Source: Gordonia sp049847105
Lineage (GTDB): Bacteria; Actinomycetota; Actinomycetes; Mycobacteriales; Mycobacteriaceae
Reading direction: 5' to 3'
Length of the DNA stretch: 64,000 nucleotides
NCBI RefSeq assembly: GCF_049847105.1
Contig: NZ_JBNCNS010000003.1
Span: forward strand, 496,001 to 560,000
In this document: piece by piece, positions 48,186 to 56,209 of the stretch
How the letters are laid out: each line of letters begins with the position of its first letter
How positions within the stretch are numbered: position 1 is the stretch's first letter
The notes under the pieces: model-generated
Seen by the model: the letters and a program-made list of their open reading frames with translations, nothing else
What the model was told of the DNA's origin: nothing
Databases searched by the model: none
Made by a program: the position numbers and the translations under genes

Positions 48186-49085
48186 ATGACCCAGAAGCTG
48201 ACCGATGTGTTGGCCCTCACCGAGGTGGGCAGGTCGGGCGACGACCGGATCACCTACCGCGCGGTGATGGACCCCGTGTTCACCATCGGACCGAAGGTGC
48301 ACGGCGGGAGTCTGCAGATGGTCGTGGCGCATGCCGCCCGGCAGGCGCTGACCGAACTCTCCCCGCCGGGGGCGTCGGACTCCCTGCCGGGGGCGTCGGG
48401 CTCCCTGCCGGGGGCGTCGGACGACGACACGGAAACCGCGAAGATCCCGGTCGCCATCAGCAGCGACTATCTCGCGGCCCCGGACGCCGCGGCGATCGAC
48501 CTCGAGGTGCTGGTGCGCAAGCGAGGTCGCACGGTGACCGTGATGACCGTCGACGCCGTGCAGGGCGGTCGGACGATGGTGTCGTCGTCGATCACCTGTG
48601 CGCGGCCCGATACCGGTGCGCCCCACCACACGGCCCCGACGGTGCTCGACGGAATGCCCGTCGAACCACCGCCCGGCGGTATCGCTCTCGACGATTCGCC
48701 GATCGCCGAGGTGAACCACCTCGGGCCCGCGCTGGATTTCGTGCTCGACGCCGAGACCTTTCCGATCGCCCGCGGCGAGACCGGTGAACCCGTGGTGCGT
48801 GGGTGGGTCCGCCCGAAGGGTGGGGAGCCGGACACGAACTTCGCCGTGCTCGTCTGCGACATCTCGCCACCGGTGGTGATGAACCTCGCGCTGTTCGGCT
48901 GGGCTCCAACCGTCCAATTGACCACGTACATCCGCAGGCATCCGGCACCGGGGTGGCTGCGATTCGCCGCGACCAGTACCGAGGTGGGACCCGGGATGTT
49001 CGAGGAGGATCATCTCGTGGTGGACTCGACCGGGACGGTCGTCGCGCAGTCGCGACAGCTCGCTCTCATCCCGCAGCGCTCCTAG
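48186..49085 (+). CDS. Acyl-CoA thioesterase-like double-hotdog protein (Rv0499-like)
   Basis: A 299-residue protein with two hotdog halves. The first contains FTIGPKVHGGSLQMVVAHAARQAL, the second HLGPALDFVLDAE … TNFAVLVCDISPPVVMNL. The insert PGASDSLPGASGSLPGASDD is made by three 21-bp tandem units (48365-48427) in frame. Family members act on acyl-CoA; the substrate is unknown. ATG at 48186 is used. A 7-codon frame (MTQRADR) ends within this start codon and shares the ATGACCCAGA opening. Confidence 0.72.
   Translation: MTQKLTDVLALTEVGRSGDDRITYRAVMDPVFTIGPKVHGGSLQMVVAHAARQALTELSPPGASDSLPGASGSLPGASDDDTETAKIPVAISSDYLAAPDAAAIDLEVLVRKRGRTVTVMTVDAVQGGRTMVSSSITCARPDTGAPHHTAPTVLDGMPVEPPPGGIALDDSPIAEVNHLGPALDFVLDAETFPIARGETGEPVVRGWVRPKGGEPDTNFAVLVCDISPPVVMNLALFGWAPTVQLTTYIRRHPAPGWLRFAATSTEVGPGMFEEDHLVVDSTGTVVAQSRQLALIPQRS
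48365..48427. repeat. 21-bp in-frame tandem repeat in the thioesterase gene
   Basis: GCCGGGGGCGTCGG starts at 48365, 48386 and 48407, an exact 21-bp period that encodes the heptad PGAS(D/G)SL. It shows that the repeat length can expand coding sequence without frameshift. Confidence 0.75.
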
Positions 49086-49198
49086 CATCGAGCCCGGACC
49101 ACTGGGCTCGGACCCCGGGCTCGGGCCACGGGGCAGCACTCGGGTCGCGGTGTCCGCCGCGGCCCGCTCGCACATCAGACTTCAGGAAGGCATCACTC

Positions 49199-50068
49199 GT
49201 GACCGAACGCATCGCCATCGTGGGCGGCGGAAAGATCGGGGAGGCACTACTGGCCGGCTTGATCCAGTCCGGCAAGCAGACCAAGAACCTCGTCGTCGCC
49301 GAGAGGATGTCGAGTCGGGCCAAGGAGATCGCGGACGAGTACGGCGTCCTCGTCACCGACGTGGCCTCGGCCGCCGAGGGTGCGCACTACGTGTTCCTGG
49401 CGATCAAGCCGGACGATGTCGACTCGGTGCTCCGGCAGCTGGCCAGTGCCGACGACAGCGCGGATTCCGAGCGTGTCACGGTGACCCTGGTGGCCGGTGT
49501 CCCGATCTCCCGGTACGAGAATGCCCTGCAGGCCGGGACCCCGGTGATCCGCGTGATGCCCAACACGCCGATGCTGATCAACGAGGCGATGTCGGCGGTG
49601 TCGGCGGGACGTTATGTCGGCGACGGGCAGCTCGCCGCGGTCGTGGGGCTCCTCGAATCGGTCGGCAAGGTCACGGTGGTGCCCGAGAAGCAGATGGATG
49701 CGGTGACCGCGGTCTCCGGCTCCGGGCCTGCCTACGTCTTCCTGATGGCCGAGGCGATGATCGACGCCGGTGTGGCTCTCGGCCTGAGTCGGCCCCAGGC
49801 CACCGAGATGGCGGTGCAGACCATCAGGGGTGCGGGTCTGCTCCTCAGCGAATCGGGACTGTCACCGGTCGATCTGCGCGCTGCGGTGACGTCGCCCGGC
49901 GGTACGACGGCGGCGGCGATCCGCGAGTTCGAGGCCAACGGCTTTCGACACGGCGTGTACGAGGCGACGCGCGCGTGCGCACAGGCGAGCGCCAAGGCCG
50001 GACATCGACCCGACGTTGAGGGTTTGTCGAGTGTGAATGGGCGTCGGACGGACTCCGACACCCCCTGA
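49199..50068 (+). CDS. proC: Pyrroline-5-carboxylate reductase
   Basis: A 289-residue enzyme making proline from P5C with NAD(P)H. The Rossmann motif is IAIVGGGKIGEALLAGL at the N-terminus. VIRVMPNTPMLINEAMSAVS and the C-terminal dimer segment MDAVTAVSGSGPAYVFLMAEAMIDAGVALGL … LRAAVTSPGGTTAAAI are the standard P5CR signatures. GTG start with AGGAAGG 9 nt upstream. The order proC–HTH gene–bS22 matches Rv0500–Rv0500B. Confidence 0.94.
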   Translation: MTERIAIVGGGKIGEALLAGLIQSGKQTKNLVVAERMSSRAKEIADEYGVLVTDVASAAEGAHYVFLAIKPDDVDSVLRQLASADDSADSERVTVTLVAGVPISRYENALQAGTPVIRVMPNTPMLINEAMSAVSAGRYVGDGQLAAVVGLLESVGKVTVVPEKQMDAVTAVSGSGPAYVFLMAEAMIDAGVALGLSRPQATEMAVQTIRGAGLLLSESGLSPVDLRAAVTSPGGTTAAAIREFEANGFRHGVYEATRACAQASAKAGHRPDVEGLSSVNGRRTDSDTP

Positions 50069-50170
50069 ATTTGTGGTTGCCGGCCTGCGAAACCCCAGGA
50101 TGTAGGGGTTGACGCAAAATTTGCCGCAACTTTCACACAACTCACGTCGCTTTTTTCACATCAGCCACGC

Positions 50171-50176
50171 TAAGCT
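50171..50176 (+). promoter_or_regulatory. Possible -10 box in the proC–HTH intergenic region
   Basis: The 189-bp gap after proC is AT-rich for this genome (TTGACGCAAAATTTGCCG, then a run of six T). TAAGCT near 50171 is a plausible -10 box for the HTH gene. No clear -35 hexamer is at the right distance. Confidence 0.3.
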
Positions 50177-50257
50177 CCTTTAAGCACGTGCGTGTCTGAT
50201 GTCCGCCGGAGGGGAAGCCGGCGGCCGCGACGCGTGCACCGGAGGTATGAGTATTTC

Positions 50258-50491
50258 ATGGCACCTGCAGAAAAGCCTGGTGACAGGACTGGCGCGGTGA
50301 GCAATGCGGCCTCGGGCTCGCAGTTTCTCACGGTGGCCGAGGTCGCATCGCTGATGCGAGTATCGAAGATGACGGTGTACCGGCTCGTGCACAGCGGAGA
50401 ATTGCCCGCCGTGCGCGTCGGTCGGTCGTTCCGGGTGCACGCCAAGGCCGTGCACGACTACCTGGAGACCTCGTACTTCGACGTCGGCTAG
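50258..50491 (+). CDS. Small helix-turn-helix (excisionase-like) DNA-binding protein
   Basis: A 77-residue protein with an N-terminal linker and a MerR/excisionase-type helix-turn-helix: FLTVAEVASLMRVSKMTVYRLVHSGELPAVRVGRSFRVHAKAVHDYLETSYFDVG. It is almost identical to M. tuberculosis Rv0500A in this region, as remembered. It is a conserved chromosomal gene, not a phage excisionase. GGAGG lies 13 nt before the ATG, rather far. A GTG at 50192 would give 99 residues. Its targets are unknown. Confidence 0.85.
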   Translation: MAPAEKPGDRTGAVSNAASGSQFLTVAEVASLMRVSKMTVYRLVHSGELPAVRVGRSFRVHAKAVHDYLETSYFDVG

Positions 50492-50734
50492 TCGCCGACC
50501 CCTCGGCGCCGGACGTCATCCGGCCCGAACGACATCTCCACTCCCTCGGCGGAGTGCGCCCCATCGGCGCGACTCGGCCGGGGGAGTTGTGGCATCTGGC
50601 GACCTGATTTTCGCTTGACCACCACGGGCCGGTAATGTGGGACTTCGCGTGCTGATGCCTACGCGCTGCGCCACGCATGGCTGGGCACACCAGACTGTCA
50701 GAAATAGAAGCGTCAACCGTGAGGAAGCACCCCG

Positions 50735-50836
50735 ATGGGTTCTGTGATCAAGAAGCGCCGCAAGCGCATGTCGAAGAAGAAGCACCGCAAATTGCTGCGG
50801 CGGACCCGGGTGCAGCGTCGTAAGCTCGGCAAATAG
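50735..50836 (+). CDS. Small ribosomal protein bS22 (AURKAIP1-like)
   Basis: A 33-residue, strongly basic peptide beginning [19 protein letters not shown] and ending VQRRKLGK. It matches the bS22 protein found in mycobacterial 30S ribosomes (Rv0500B). GAGGAAG lies about 8 nt upstream of the ATG. TAATGT at 50633-50638 may be its -10 box. A strong hairpin terminator follows. Lys and Arg make up well over half of the residues. Confidence 0.93.
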
Positions 50837-50866
50837 TCGTCGGAGCAAGGACCGGCTACCTGCCGA

Positions 50867-50893
50867 GAAGAACCCGCTCATGGCGGGTTCTTC
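50867..50893 (+). terminator. Hairpin terminator after bS22
   Basis: A perfect 11-bp stem (GAAGAACCCGC / GCGGGTTCTTC) with a TCATG loop, followed by GTGTTTC. It lies 30 nt after the bS22 stop and before the promoter of the next gene. Confidence 0.85.
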
Positions 50894-50950
50894 GTGTTTC
50901 CGCACCTCTGGGCTGATCGGCTGCGCGCAGCGGAGCGCGTGACGGCCCGC

Positions 50951-50956
50951 TAGCCT
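50951..50956 (+). promoter_or_regulatory. -10 box for leaderless SDR-gene transcript
   Basis: TAGCCT lies 6 nt before the ATG at 50963, with no clear ribosome site between. Confidence 0.45.
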
Positions 50957-50962
50957 TGGGGC

Positions 50963-52018
50963 ATGTCAGACGAGCGGGCCACCGCGACGCCGCGCACGGT
51001 GCTGGTCACCGGGGCGTCCACCTTCCTCGGCGGATACCTCGTCGCGCGGTTGGCGGCCAACCCCGACATCGAGCGGGTGCTCGCGGTCGACTCGCGAATC
51101 CCGCGTAAGGACCTGATGCGGCGTATGGGTCGCGCCGAGTTCCTGCGTCTCGACATCCGGCGGCCGGCGATCGCCAAGGCGATCGCGAGCTACGAAGTCG
51201 ACACCGTGGTGCACGCGGCGACCTCGATCATGGAGACCGCGCCGCACTCGGCCGCGATCAAGGAATTCAACGTCGTCGGCGCGATGCAGGTGTGCGCGGC
51301 CTGCCAGCGCAGTCCCTCGGTGAAACGACTGATCCTGCGCTCCACCGCGATGGTCTATGGGGCCAGTGCACACGATCCGTCGCACTTCTCCGAGGAGACA
51401 CCTGCGCGCCGCGAGCCCAAGCGCGGGTACGGCCGGGATCTGCTCGACATCGAGGGCTACGTCCGCGGGCTGGGGCGTCGGCGACAGGACATCGAGGTCA
51501 CCATCGTCCGGCCGCAGGCGATGCTGGGGCCACGGATCAACACGCGCATGGGCTCGTACCTGTCGTTGCCGATCGTGCCGACCGTGATCGGTTATCAGCC
51601 GCGGCTGCAGTTCCTCCACGAGGAGGACGCGCTGGCGGCGATGGAGCACGTGACGCTCACCGGCAAGCCCGGTACTTTCAACGTCTCCGGTGAGGGTGTG
51701 GTGACCTTGACGCAGGCGATCCGGCGTATCGGCCACATCGAACTGCCGGTGCCTAGCAGTCTGCTCGCGCCGGTCACGGGCGTGTTCCAGGATCTCAGGT
51801 CGGCCAAGTTGCGCTCCAGCCAGACCGAGTACCTGACGTACGGCCGAGTCCTCGACACCACCAGGATGCGCACGGAACTCGGTTTCGCGCCGCGGTTTTC
51901 GACCTTGGAGACCGTCGACGACTTCATCGAGCGCGGCGGGTCGTCGGCCGTCGTCGAACCCGACTCGTGGCGGACGCTTGAGCGGCGGGTGGTCGACGCC
52001 GCGCATCAGCTCCAATAG
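50963..52018 (+). CDS. Extended SDR, NAD-dependent epimerase/dehydratase-like (Rv0501-like)
   Basis: A 351-residue Rossmann protein. VLVTGASTFLGGYLVARL is the nucleotide motif, HAATSIMETAPHSAAIKEFNVVGAMQVC follows, and RSTAMVYG holds the Ser. The usual catalytic YxxxK reads Y-G-R-D-L here (in KRGYGRDLLDIEGY), so the Lys is missing. M. tuberculosis Rv0501 is named GalE2, but the altered active site argues against a simple epimerase. It may bind NAD(P) without normal SDR catalysis. The downstream acyltransferase gene follows after 168 bp. Confidence 0.8.
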   Translation: MSDERATATPRTVLVTGASTFLGGYLVARLAANPDIERVLAVDSRIPRKDLMRRMGRAEFLRLDIRRPAIAKAIASYEVDTVVHAATSIMETAPHSAAIKEFNVVGAMQVCAACQRSPSVKRLILRSTAMVYGASAHDPSHFSEETPARREPKRGYGRDLLDIEGYVRGLGRRRQDIEVTIVRPQAMLGPRINTRMGSYLSLPIVPTVIGYQPRLQFLHEEDALAAMEHVTLTGKPGTFNVSGEGVVTLTQAIRRIGHIELPVPSSLLAPVTGVFQDLRSAKLRSSQTEYLTYGRVLDTTRMRTELGFAPRFSTLETVDDFIERGGSSAVVEPDSWRTLERRVVDAAHQLQ

Positions 52019-52186
52019 AGAATCGGAGCCGTGCCCGACACTCACCGCGTGACTTCGCACACACCTGTGCACGAACGAGACCTAGGCCTTAGACTTGGAC
52101 ACCAGACCCAGTCCGATCAGCGCGTAGCATAATCGCTGCGACGTATTCGTGGCTGTCGGGGTTCGAACGCAACGTGGAACGTAGGG

Positions 52187-53389
52187 GTGAGACTCTTGGC
52201 AGGTGGCGCCAATGACGCACGTACTGCAAAGGTGATCCAGCTCTACGCGACGCCGGGCGATGGTGTCGAACCGCCACATTCGAGCCGTCGTGCCGCGCGT
52301 GAACAAGGCCGTGCGCGCCACCCGAGTCAGCAGCCCGCCGGCGCCCGACCTGCCGCGAAAACCTCGACGACGCAACGAAATTCCGGACAAGTCGCACAAC
52401 CCGGACACCCCAACACGGATGGCTTCGGTCTGCCGCCCGCGCGCGTGACGCCGATCAGCGAGGACGTGCGCCTGCCCGCCGAATCGCTCCTCGAGCACCT
52501 GGGTCCGTCGCGGTCGAGCCCGCTCTTCTCGCTGTCCGGTATCCGGGGTGCGGTCGCCGACTCGCTGACCGCGACCGCCGGGTTCATCCGGGAACGGATG
52601 ACCGGTGAATACGAGGTGGACGAGTTCGGCTTCGATCCGCACTTCACCGAGTCGGTGTGGTTCCCGGCGATTCGGCAGGTCTACGAGAAGTGGTTCCGCG
52701 TCGAGGTCACCGGCATCGAGAACCTGCCGGCCGAGGGCGGGGCGCTCCTGGTGGCAAACCACGCCGGTACGCTCCCGATCGACGCGATCATGACGTCCCT
52801 GGCCGTGCGGGACAATCATCCGACCGGACGATATCTGCGAGTTCTGGCTGCGGACATGGCATTCGACACCCCCGGTATCAGCGAGGTCGCCCGGCGGATC
52901 GGCGCGACCCTCGCCTGCAATCACGACGCCGACCGGCTGCTGCGGGCCGGCGAGCTGACCGCGGTGTGGCCCGAGGGTTACAAGGGCGTCGGGAAGTTGT
53001 ACAAGGACCGCTACAAGCTGCAGCGGTTCGGGCGCGGCGGCTTCGTGACCACCGCCCTGCGCAACGCGGCCCCCATCGTCCCGGTATCGATCGTGGGCTC
53101 CGAAGAGATCTATCCCATGCTCGCCGACCTCAAGCCGATCGCGAAGGTGCTTGGCCTACCGTATTTTCCGGTGACCCCCACCTTCCCGTGGCTCGGTCCG
53201 CTGGGGGTGGTCCCGCTGCCGTCGAAGTGGCACATCCACTTCGGCCGCCCGATCGACACCGGCTCCTACGGTGAGAGTTCTGCCGACGATCCGATGGTGG
53301 TCTTCGACCTGACCGATCATGTCCGTGAGGAAATCCAGCAGACCTTGTTCCGTATGCTCAGTCGTCGCGGTAGCGTCTACTTCGGCTGA
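52187..53389 (+). CDS. Lysophospholipid acyltransferase family protein (Rv0502-like)
   Basis: A 400-residue protein. The first 90 residues are Ala/Pro/Arg-rich and probably disordered. The acyltransferase domain begins near residue 160: LLVANHAGTLPIDAIM is the His/Asp motif in the spaced form seen in this subfamily, and AVWPEGYKGVGKLYKDRYKLQRFGRGGFV is the second motif. IVPVSIVGSEEIYPM follows. It probably esterifies a lipid at the membrane inner face; the lipid is unknown. GTG start is uncertain; a TTG three codons later is possible. Confidence 0.8.
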   Translation: MRLLAGGANDARTAKVIQLYATPGDGVEPPHSSRRAAREQGRARHPSQQPAGARPAAKTSTTQRNSGQVAQPGHPNTDGFGLPPARVTPISEDVRLPAESLLEHLGPSRSSPLFSLSGIRGAVADSLTATAGFIRERMTGEYEVDEFGFDPHFTESVWFPAIRQVYEKWFRVEVTGIENLPAEGGALLVANHAGTLPIDAIMTSLAVRDNHPTGRYLRVLAADMAFDTPGISEVARRIGATLACNHDADRLLRAGELTAVWPEGYKGVGKLYKDRYKLQRFGRGGFVTTALRNAAPIVPVSIVGSEEIYPMLADLKPIAKVLGLPYFPVTPTFPWLGPLGVVPLPSKWHIHFGRPIDTGSYGESSADDPMVVFDLTDHVREEIQQTLFRMLSRRGSVYFG

Positions 53390-53443
53390 TCGACCCCGGC
53401 CGTCGCCGGAAGACAGCGAGGCGACGAAGGGTGGGGACCGAAG

Positions 53444-54607
53444 ATGAAAGCAGTGGCATGCCACGACGGTGAGCTGTCGGTGGTGGAGCTCCCGATACCG
53501 ACACCCGGACCGGGGCAGGTGCTCATCCGCGTCATCCGCGCGGGTATCTGTGGGTCCGACCTCCATGCGCGGACGCAGTGCGACGCCAGCGCCGACGTCG
53601 CCGACGAGGTCGGCTACGGCGGATTCATGCGGTCGACGGAATCGGTGGTCATGGGACATGAGTTCACCGGTGACGTGGTCGCGTACGGGCCCAATTGTCG
53701 AAAGCGTTGGGCGCCGGGGACGTCGGTGGTGGCGATGCCGATGATCAAGCACGGCGACGACGCCCATCTCACCGGTCTGTCCGTCCACGCGCCGGGCGCC
53801 TACGCCGACCTGCTGCTGGTGTCCGAGGACCTGACGATGCCGGTACCCGACGACGTGACGGCGGATCTCGCGGCCCTCACCGAGCCGATGGCGGTCGCCC
53901 ACCACGCGGTCCGGCGCGGTGACGTCGGCAAGCGCGACGTCGCGGTGGTGGTCGGCTGCGGACCGATCGGTCTCGCAGTGATCCTGATGCTGAAGGCGGC
54001 AGGCGTCCGGTGGGTGGTGGCCAGTGACCTCTCGGCCGGCCGGCGGGCGCTCGCCCGGCGCTGCGGGGCAGACGTGGTGGTCGACCCGACGACGGAGTCG
54101 CCGTGGGACGCGTGCACCGAGAAGCGCAAATACCTGACCCGCGCGAGCGACCTGTTCGACACCGCGTTCGGCGCGATGCACGAACTGCAACGAATCCCCG
54201 GGGTGCCGTGGTGGAAGGTGATGCGGCTCGCCGAACGCGTCGGTGCGACACCGCAGGGGCCGGTGGTGTTCGAGTGTGTCGGCGTACCCGGCATCATCGA
54301 GGACATCGTGTCGCATGCGCCGTTCCGGTCACGGGTCGTCGTGGTCGGCGTGTGTATGCAGCCCGACACCTTCCGGCCGGCCATGACGATCAACAAGGAG
54401 ATCGATCTGCGCTTCGTCTTTGGTTACGACCCAGGCGAATTCCGCGACACCCTGCACATGATCGCGGACGGCAAGGTGGACCCGAGTCCGTTGATCACCG
54501 CAACCGTCGGACTCGGCGGAGTGCAGGCGGCCTTCGACGCACTCGCCGGGGCAGAACGCCACGCAAAGGTGCTGATCGATCCGATGTCCGATGTCGTGAC
54601 GCTGTAA
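53444..54607 (+). CDS. Zinc-binding medium-chain dehydrogenase
   Basis: A 387-residue MDR-family alcohol/polyol dehydrogenase. Catalytic zinc ligands: Cys in AGICGSDLHARTQ, His-Glu in MGHEFTGDVV, and Glu in LTEPMAVAHHAVRR. The Rossmann motif is VVGCGPIGLAVILML near residue 170. The four-Cys structural zinc loop of classical ADHs is absent. An insert (SPWDACTEKRKYLTRASDLFDTAFGAM) is unusual. The substrate is unknown. The gene ends at a seven-unit 21-bp tandem repeat. Confidence 0.85.
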   Translation: MKAVACHDGELSVVELPIPTPGPGQVLIRVIRAGICGSDLHARTQCDASADVADEVGYGGFMRSTESVVMGHEFTGDVVAYGPNCRKRWAPGTSVVAMPMIKHGDDAHLTGLSVHAPGAYADLLLVSEDLTMPVPDDVTADLAALTEPMAVAHHAVRRGDVGKRDVAVVVGCGPIGLAVILMLKAAGVRWVVASDLSAGRRALARRCGADVVVDPTTESPWDACTEKRKYLTRASDLFDTAFGAMHELQRIPGVPWWKVMRLAERVGATPQGPVVFECVGVPGIIEDIVSHAPFRSRVVVVGVCMQPDTFRPAMTINKEIDLRFVFGYDPGEFRDTLHMIADGKVDPSPLITATVGLGGVQAAFDALAGAERHAKVLIDPMSDVVTL

Positions 54608-54611
54608 CCCC

Positions 54612-54750
54612 CGCCGACAGCAACCCGAATCCCGCCGACAGCAACCCGGATCCCGCCGACAGCAACCGACTTCGCGCCGACAGCAACCCGAATCCCGCCG
54701 ACAGCAACCGACTTCGCGCCGACAGCAACCCGGATCCCGCCGACAGCAAC
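54612..54750. repeat. 21-bp tandem repeat, family A inverted, seven units
   Basis: CGCCGACAGCAAC (reverse complement of the family A core) begins at 54612, 54633, 54654, 54675, 54696, 54717 and 54738. The period is 21 bp without exception; the linkers alternate between two types, CCGAATCC/CCGGATCC and CGACTTCG. The array fills the gap between the convergent dehydrogenase and HAD phosphatase genes. Confidence 0.9.
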
Positions 54751-54757
54751 CCTGGCC

Positions 54758-56044
54758 TCAGCCCCGGGCCTGCCGCCAGAACCTGGTCGCGGTTGCCGCA
54801 CCCGCCCCGGCCGCGCCGAGTACCAGCGCCGTGGTCGCGCCGTACTTCGCCGCCTTGCGGGCGGTACGGAAGTCGTACATCTCCCACCCGCGCACCTTGG
54901 CCACTTCGCGGAGGTCGGCATCCGGGTTGATCGCCACCGCCGTCCCGACCAGGGACAGCATGGGCACGTCGTTGTGCGAGTCCGAATATGCGGTGCAGCG
55001 CTTGAGGTTCAGCCCCTCCCGGATGGCCAGCGCGCGTACGGCGTGCGCCTTGCCGGGACCGTGCAGGATGTCGCCGACGAGCCGACCGGTGAACACGCCG
55101 TCGACGCTCTCGGCGACGGTACCGAGGGCGCCGGTCAGCCCGAGGCGCTCGGCGATCGTCTGCGCGAGTTCCACCGGGGTGGCCGTCACCAGCCACACCT
55201 GCTGACCTGCGTCCAGATGGCGCTGTGCCAAAGCCCTTGTGCCGGGCCAGATCTTGTCGGCGATGTATTCGTCGTAAATCTCTTCGCCGAGCTGGATCAG
55301 CTCCGAGGTCTGGCGACCGGCGATGAAGGAGAGTGCTTTCTCGCGACCCTCCGCGACATCGTCGGGGTTCTCCTTGCCGGTGATCTGGAACTTCGCCTGC
55401 GTCCACGCGAAGTCGAGGATGTCGCCGTAGGTGAAGTACTTGTGCGCGGCCAGGCCACGGGCGAAGTGAATGATGGATGCGCCCTGGACGAGCGTGTTGT
55501 CGACGTCGAAGAACGCGGCGGCAGTGAGATCCCGCGGGGTCTCCTCATCCGACGGTGGCCGGGCGCGGAGCGTGTCGACGGCGACCCGGGCGCTCGCCTC
55601 ACCGGCAAGGGCCTGACGGAGTTCGTGAGCCGTCTGCCGGAAGCGGCCGCTGGTGGCGCGGGCACGTTCGGAGATCCAGGTGGCGACCCGGGAGGCGTCC
55701 TCGTCGTCGTCGACGGTGTCGTCGCCGCCCGAGTCGTCGAGCCCGTCGTCGCCGCCGGTTCCGGACGGATCGATGCTGTCGGCGTGGGTCTCCCAGTCCT
55801 CACCATCGAGCGCGGTCTCGTCCACGGCGGGGATGGCATCGACATCGCCGACCGGTGGCCCGCTCGCTTCGCTCCCGGCGCCGTCGTGATGTGGCCCGCT
55901 CGCTTCGCTCCCGGCGCCGTGCTGGTGTGGCCCGCTCGCTTCGCTCCCGGCGCCGTGCTGGTGTGGCCCGCTCGCTTCGCTCCCGGCGCCGTGCTGGTGT
56001 GGCCCGCTCGCTTCGCTCCCGGCGCCGTCCGGAGCTTCGCCCAC
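54758..56044 (-). CDS. HAD-IB phosphatase, SerB-like (Rv0505c-like)
   Basis: A 428-residue protein. Residues 5-63 are five copies of a 12-residue repeat (GAGSEASGPHQH), followed by an acidic stretch (DDGLDDSGGDDTVDDDEDAS) and the HAD domain. Catalytic Asp180 and Asp182 are in AAFFDVDNTLVQGAS; motif II is LVTATPVELAQ; motif III/IV is YSDSHNDVPML. A C-terminal hydrophobic patch (TALVLGAAGAGAATA) may attach it to the membrane. M. tuberculosis SerB1 is the likely counterpart; phosphoserine is one possible substrate. The GTG start lies upstream of the repeats with GGGAGG 7 nt before it, so the repeats are translated. Confidence 0.85.
   Translation of the reverse strand: MGEAPDGAGSEASGPHQHGAGSEASGPHQHGAGSEASGPHQHGAGSEASGPHHDGAGSEASGPPVGDVDAIPAVDETALDGEDWETHADSIDPSGTGGDDGLDDSGGDDTVDDDEDASRVATWISERARATSGRFRQTAHELRQALAGEASARVAVDTLRARPPSDEETPRDLTAAAFFDVDNTLVQGASIIHFARGLAAHKYFTYGDILDFAWTQAKFQITGKENPDDVAEGREKALSFIAGRQTSELIQLGEEIYDEYIADKIWPGTRALAQRHLDAGQQVWLVTATPVELAQTIAERLGLTGALGTVAESVDGVFTGRLVGDILHGPGKAHAVRALAIREGLNLKRCTAYSDSHNDVPMLSLVGTAVAINPDADLREVAKVRGWEMYDFRTARKAAKYGATTALVLGAAGAGAATATRFWRQARG
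55856..56035. repeat. 36-bp tandem repeat, five units, coding
   Basis: TGGCCCGCTCGCTTCGCTCC starts at 55856, 55892, 55928, 55964 and 56000, an exact 36-bp period. The units are nearly identical. They lie in frame in the N-terminus of the HAD phosphatase gene. The core CCGCTCGCTTCGCTCC is a short palindrome-like sequence of the kind dispersed in related genomes. Confidence 0.88.
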
Positions 56045-56127
56045 AGGTCAACCTCCCACGCCTTCGGTTCCGTCTCCGGATGTCCACAGTAGCCACGGTC
56101 CAGACTAGTCGGGCTCGATCGTGAGGG

Positions 56128-56148
56128 TGTCACACTGGCGCTGTGACA
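56128..56148. promoter_or_regulatory. Inverted repeat upstream of the grx–rex–hem genes
   Basis: TGTCACA and TGTGACA form a perfect 7-bp inverted repeat with a 7-bp centre, 62 bp before the glutaredoxin-like start. It could be an operator for the divergent promoters of the HAD gene and this cluster. It does not fit the Rex consensus TTGTGAANNNNTTCACAA. Confidence 0.35.
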
Positions 56149-56209
56149 AGGCCGACCGGAGAAGGCTGACGGAACAAGGCCGACCGCACGGCCGTGATGG
56201 AGGTGATCG

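Noticed and set aside
48165..48188. Seven-codon frame MTQRADR overlapping the thioesterase start
   Set aside because: No ribosome site and too short to support; the shared ATGACCCAGA is likely chance or local duplication.
50258..50491. HTH gene as a phage excisionase marking an integrated element
   Set aside because: The gene is conserved at this place in mycobacteria next to proC and bS22; no integrase or att site is nearby.
52160..52175. GGGGTTCGAAC, similar to a tRNA T-loop
   Set aside because: No acceptor, D or anticodon stems can be formed around it.
52082..52924. Minus-strand frame ending CYALIGLGLVSKSKA before the acyltransferase gene
   Set aside because: It overlaps most of a supported gene and shows no start signal or family.
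54612..54750. Regular repeat array considered as CRISPR
   Set aside because: The spacers are only 8 bp and themselves repetitive, the core is 13 bp, and no cas genes are present.
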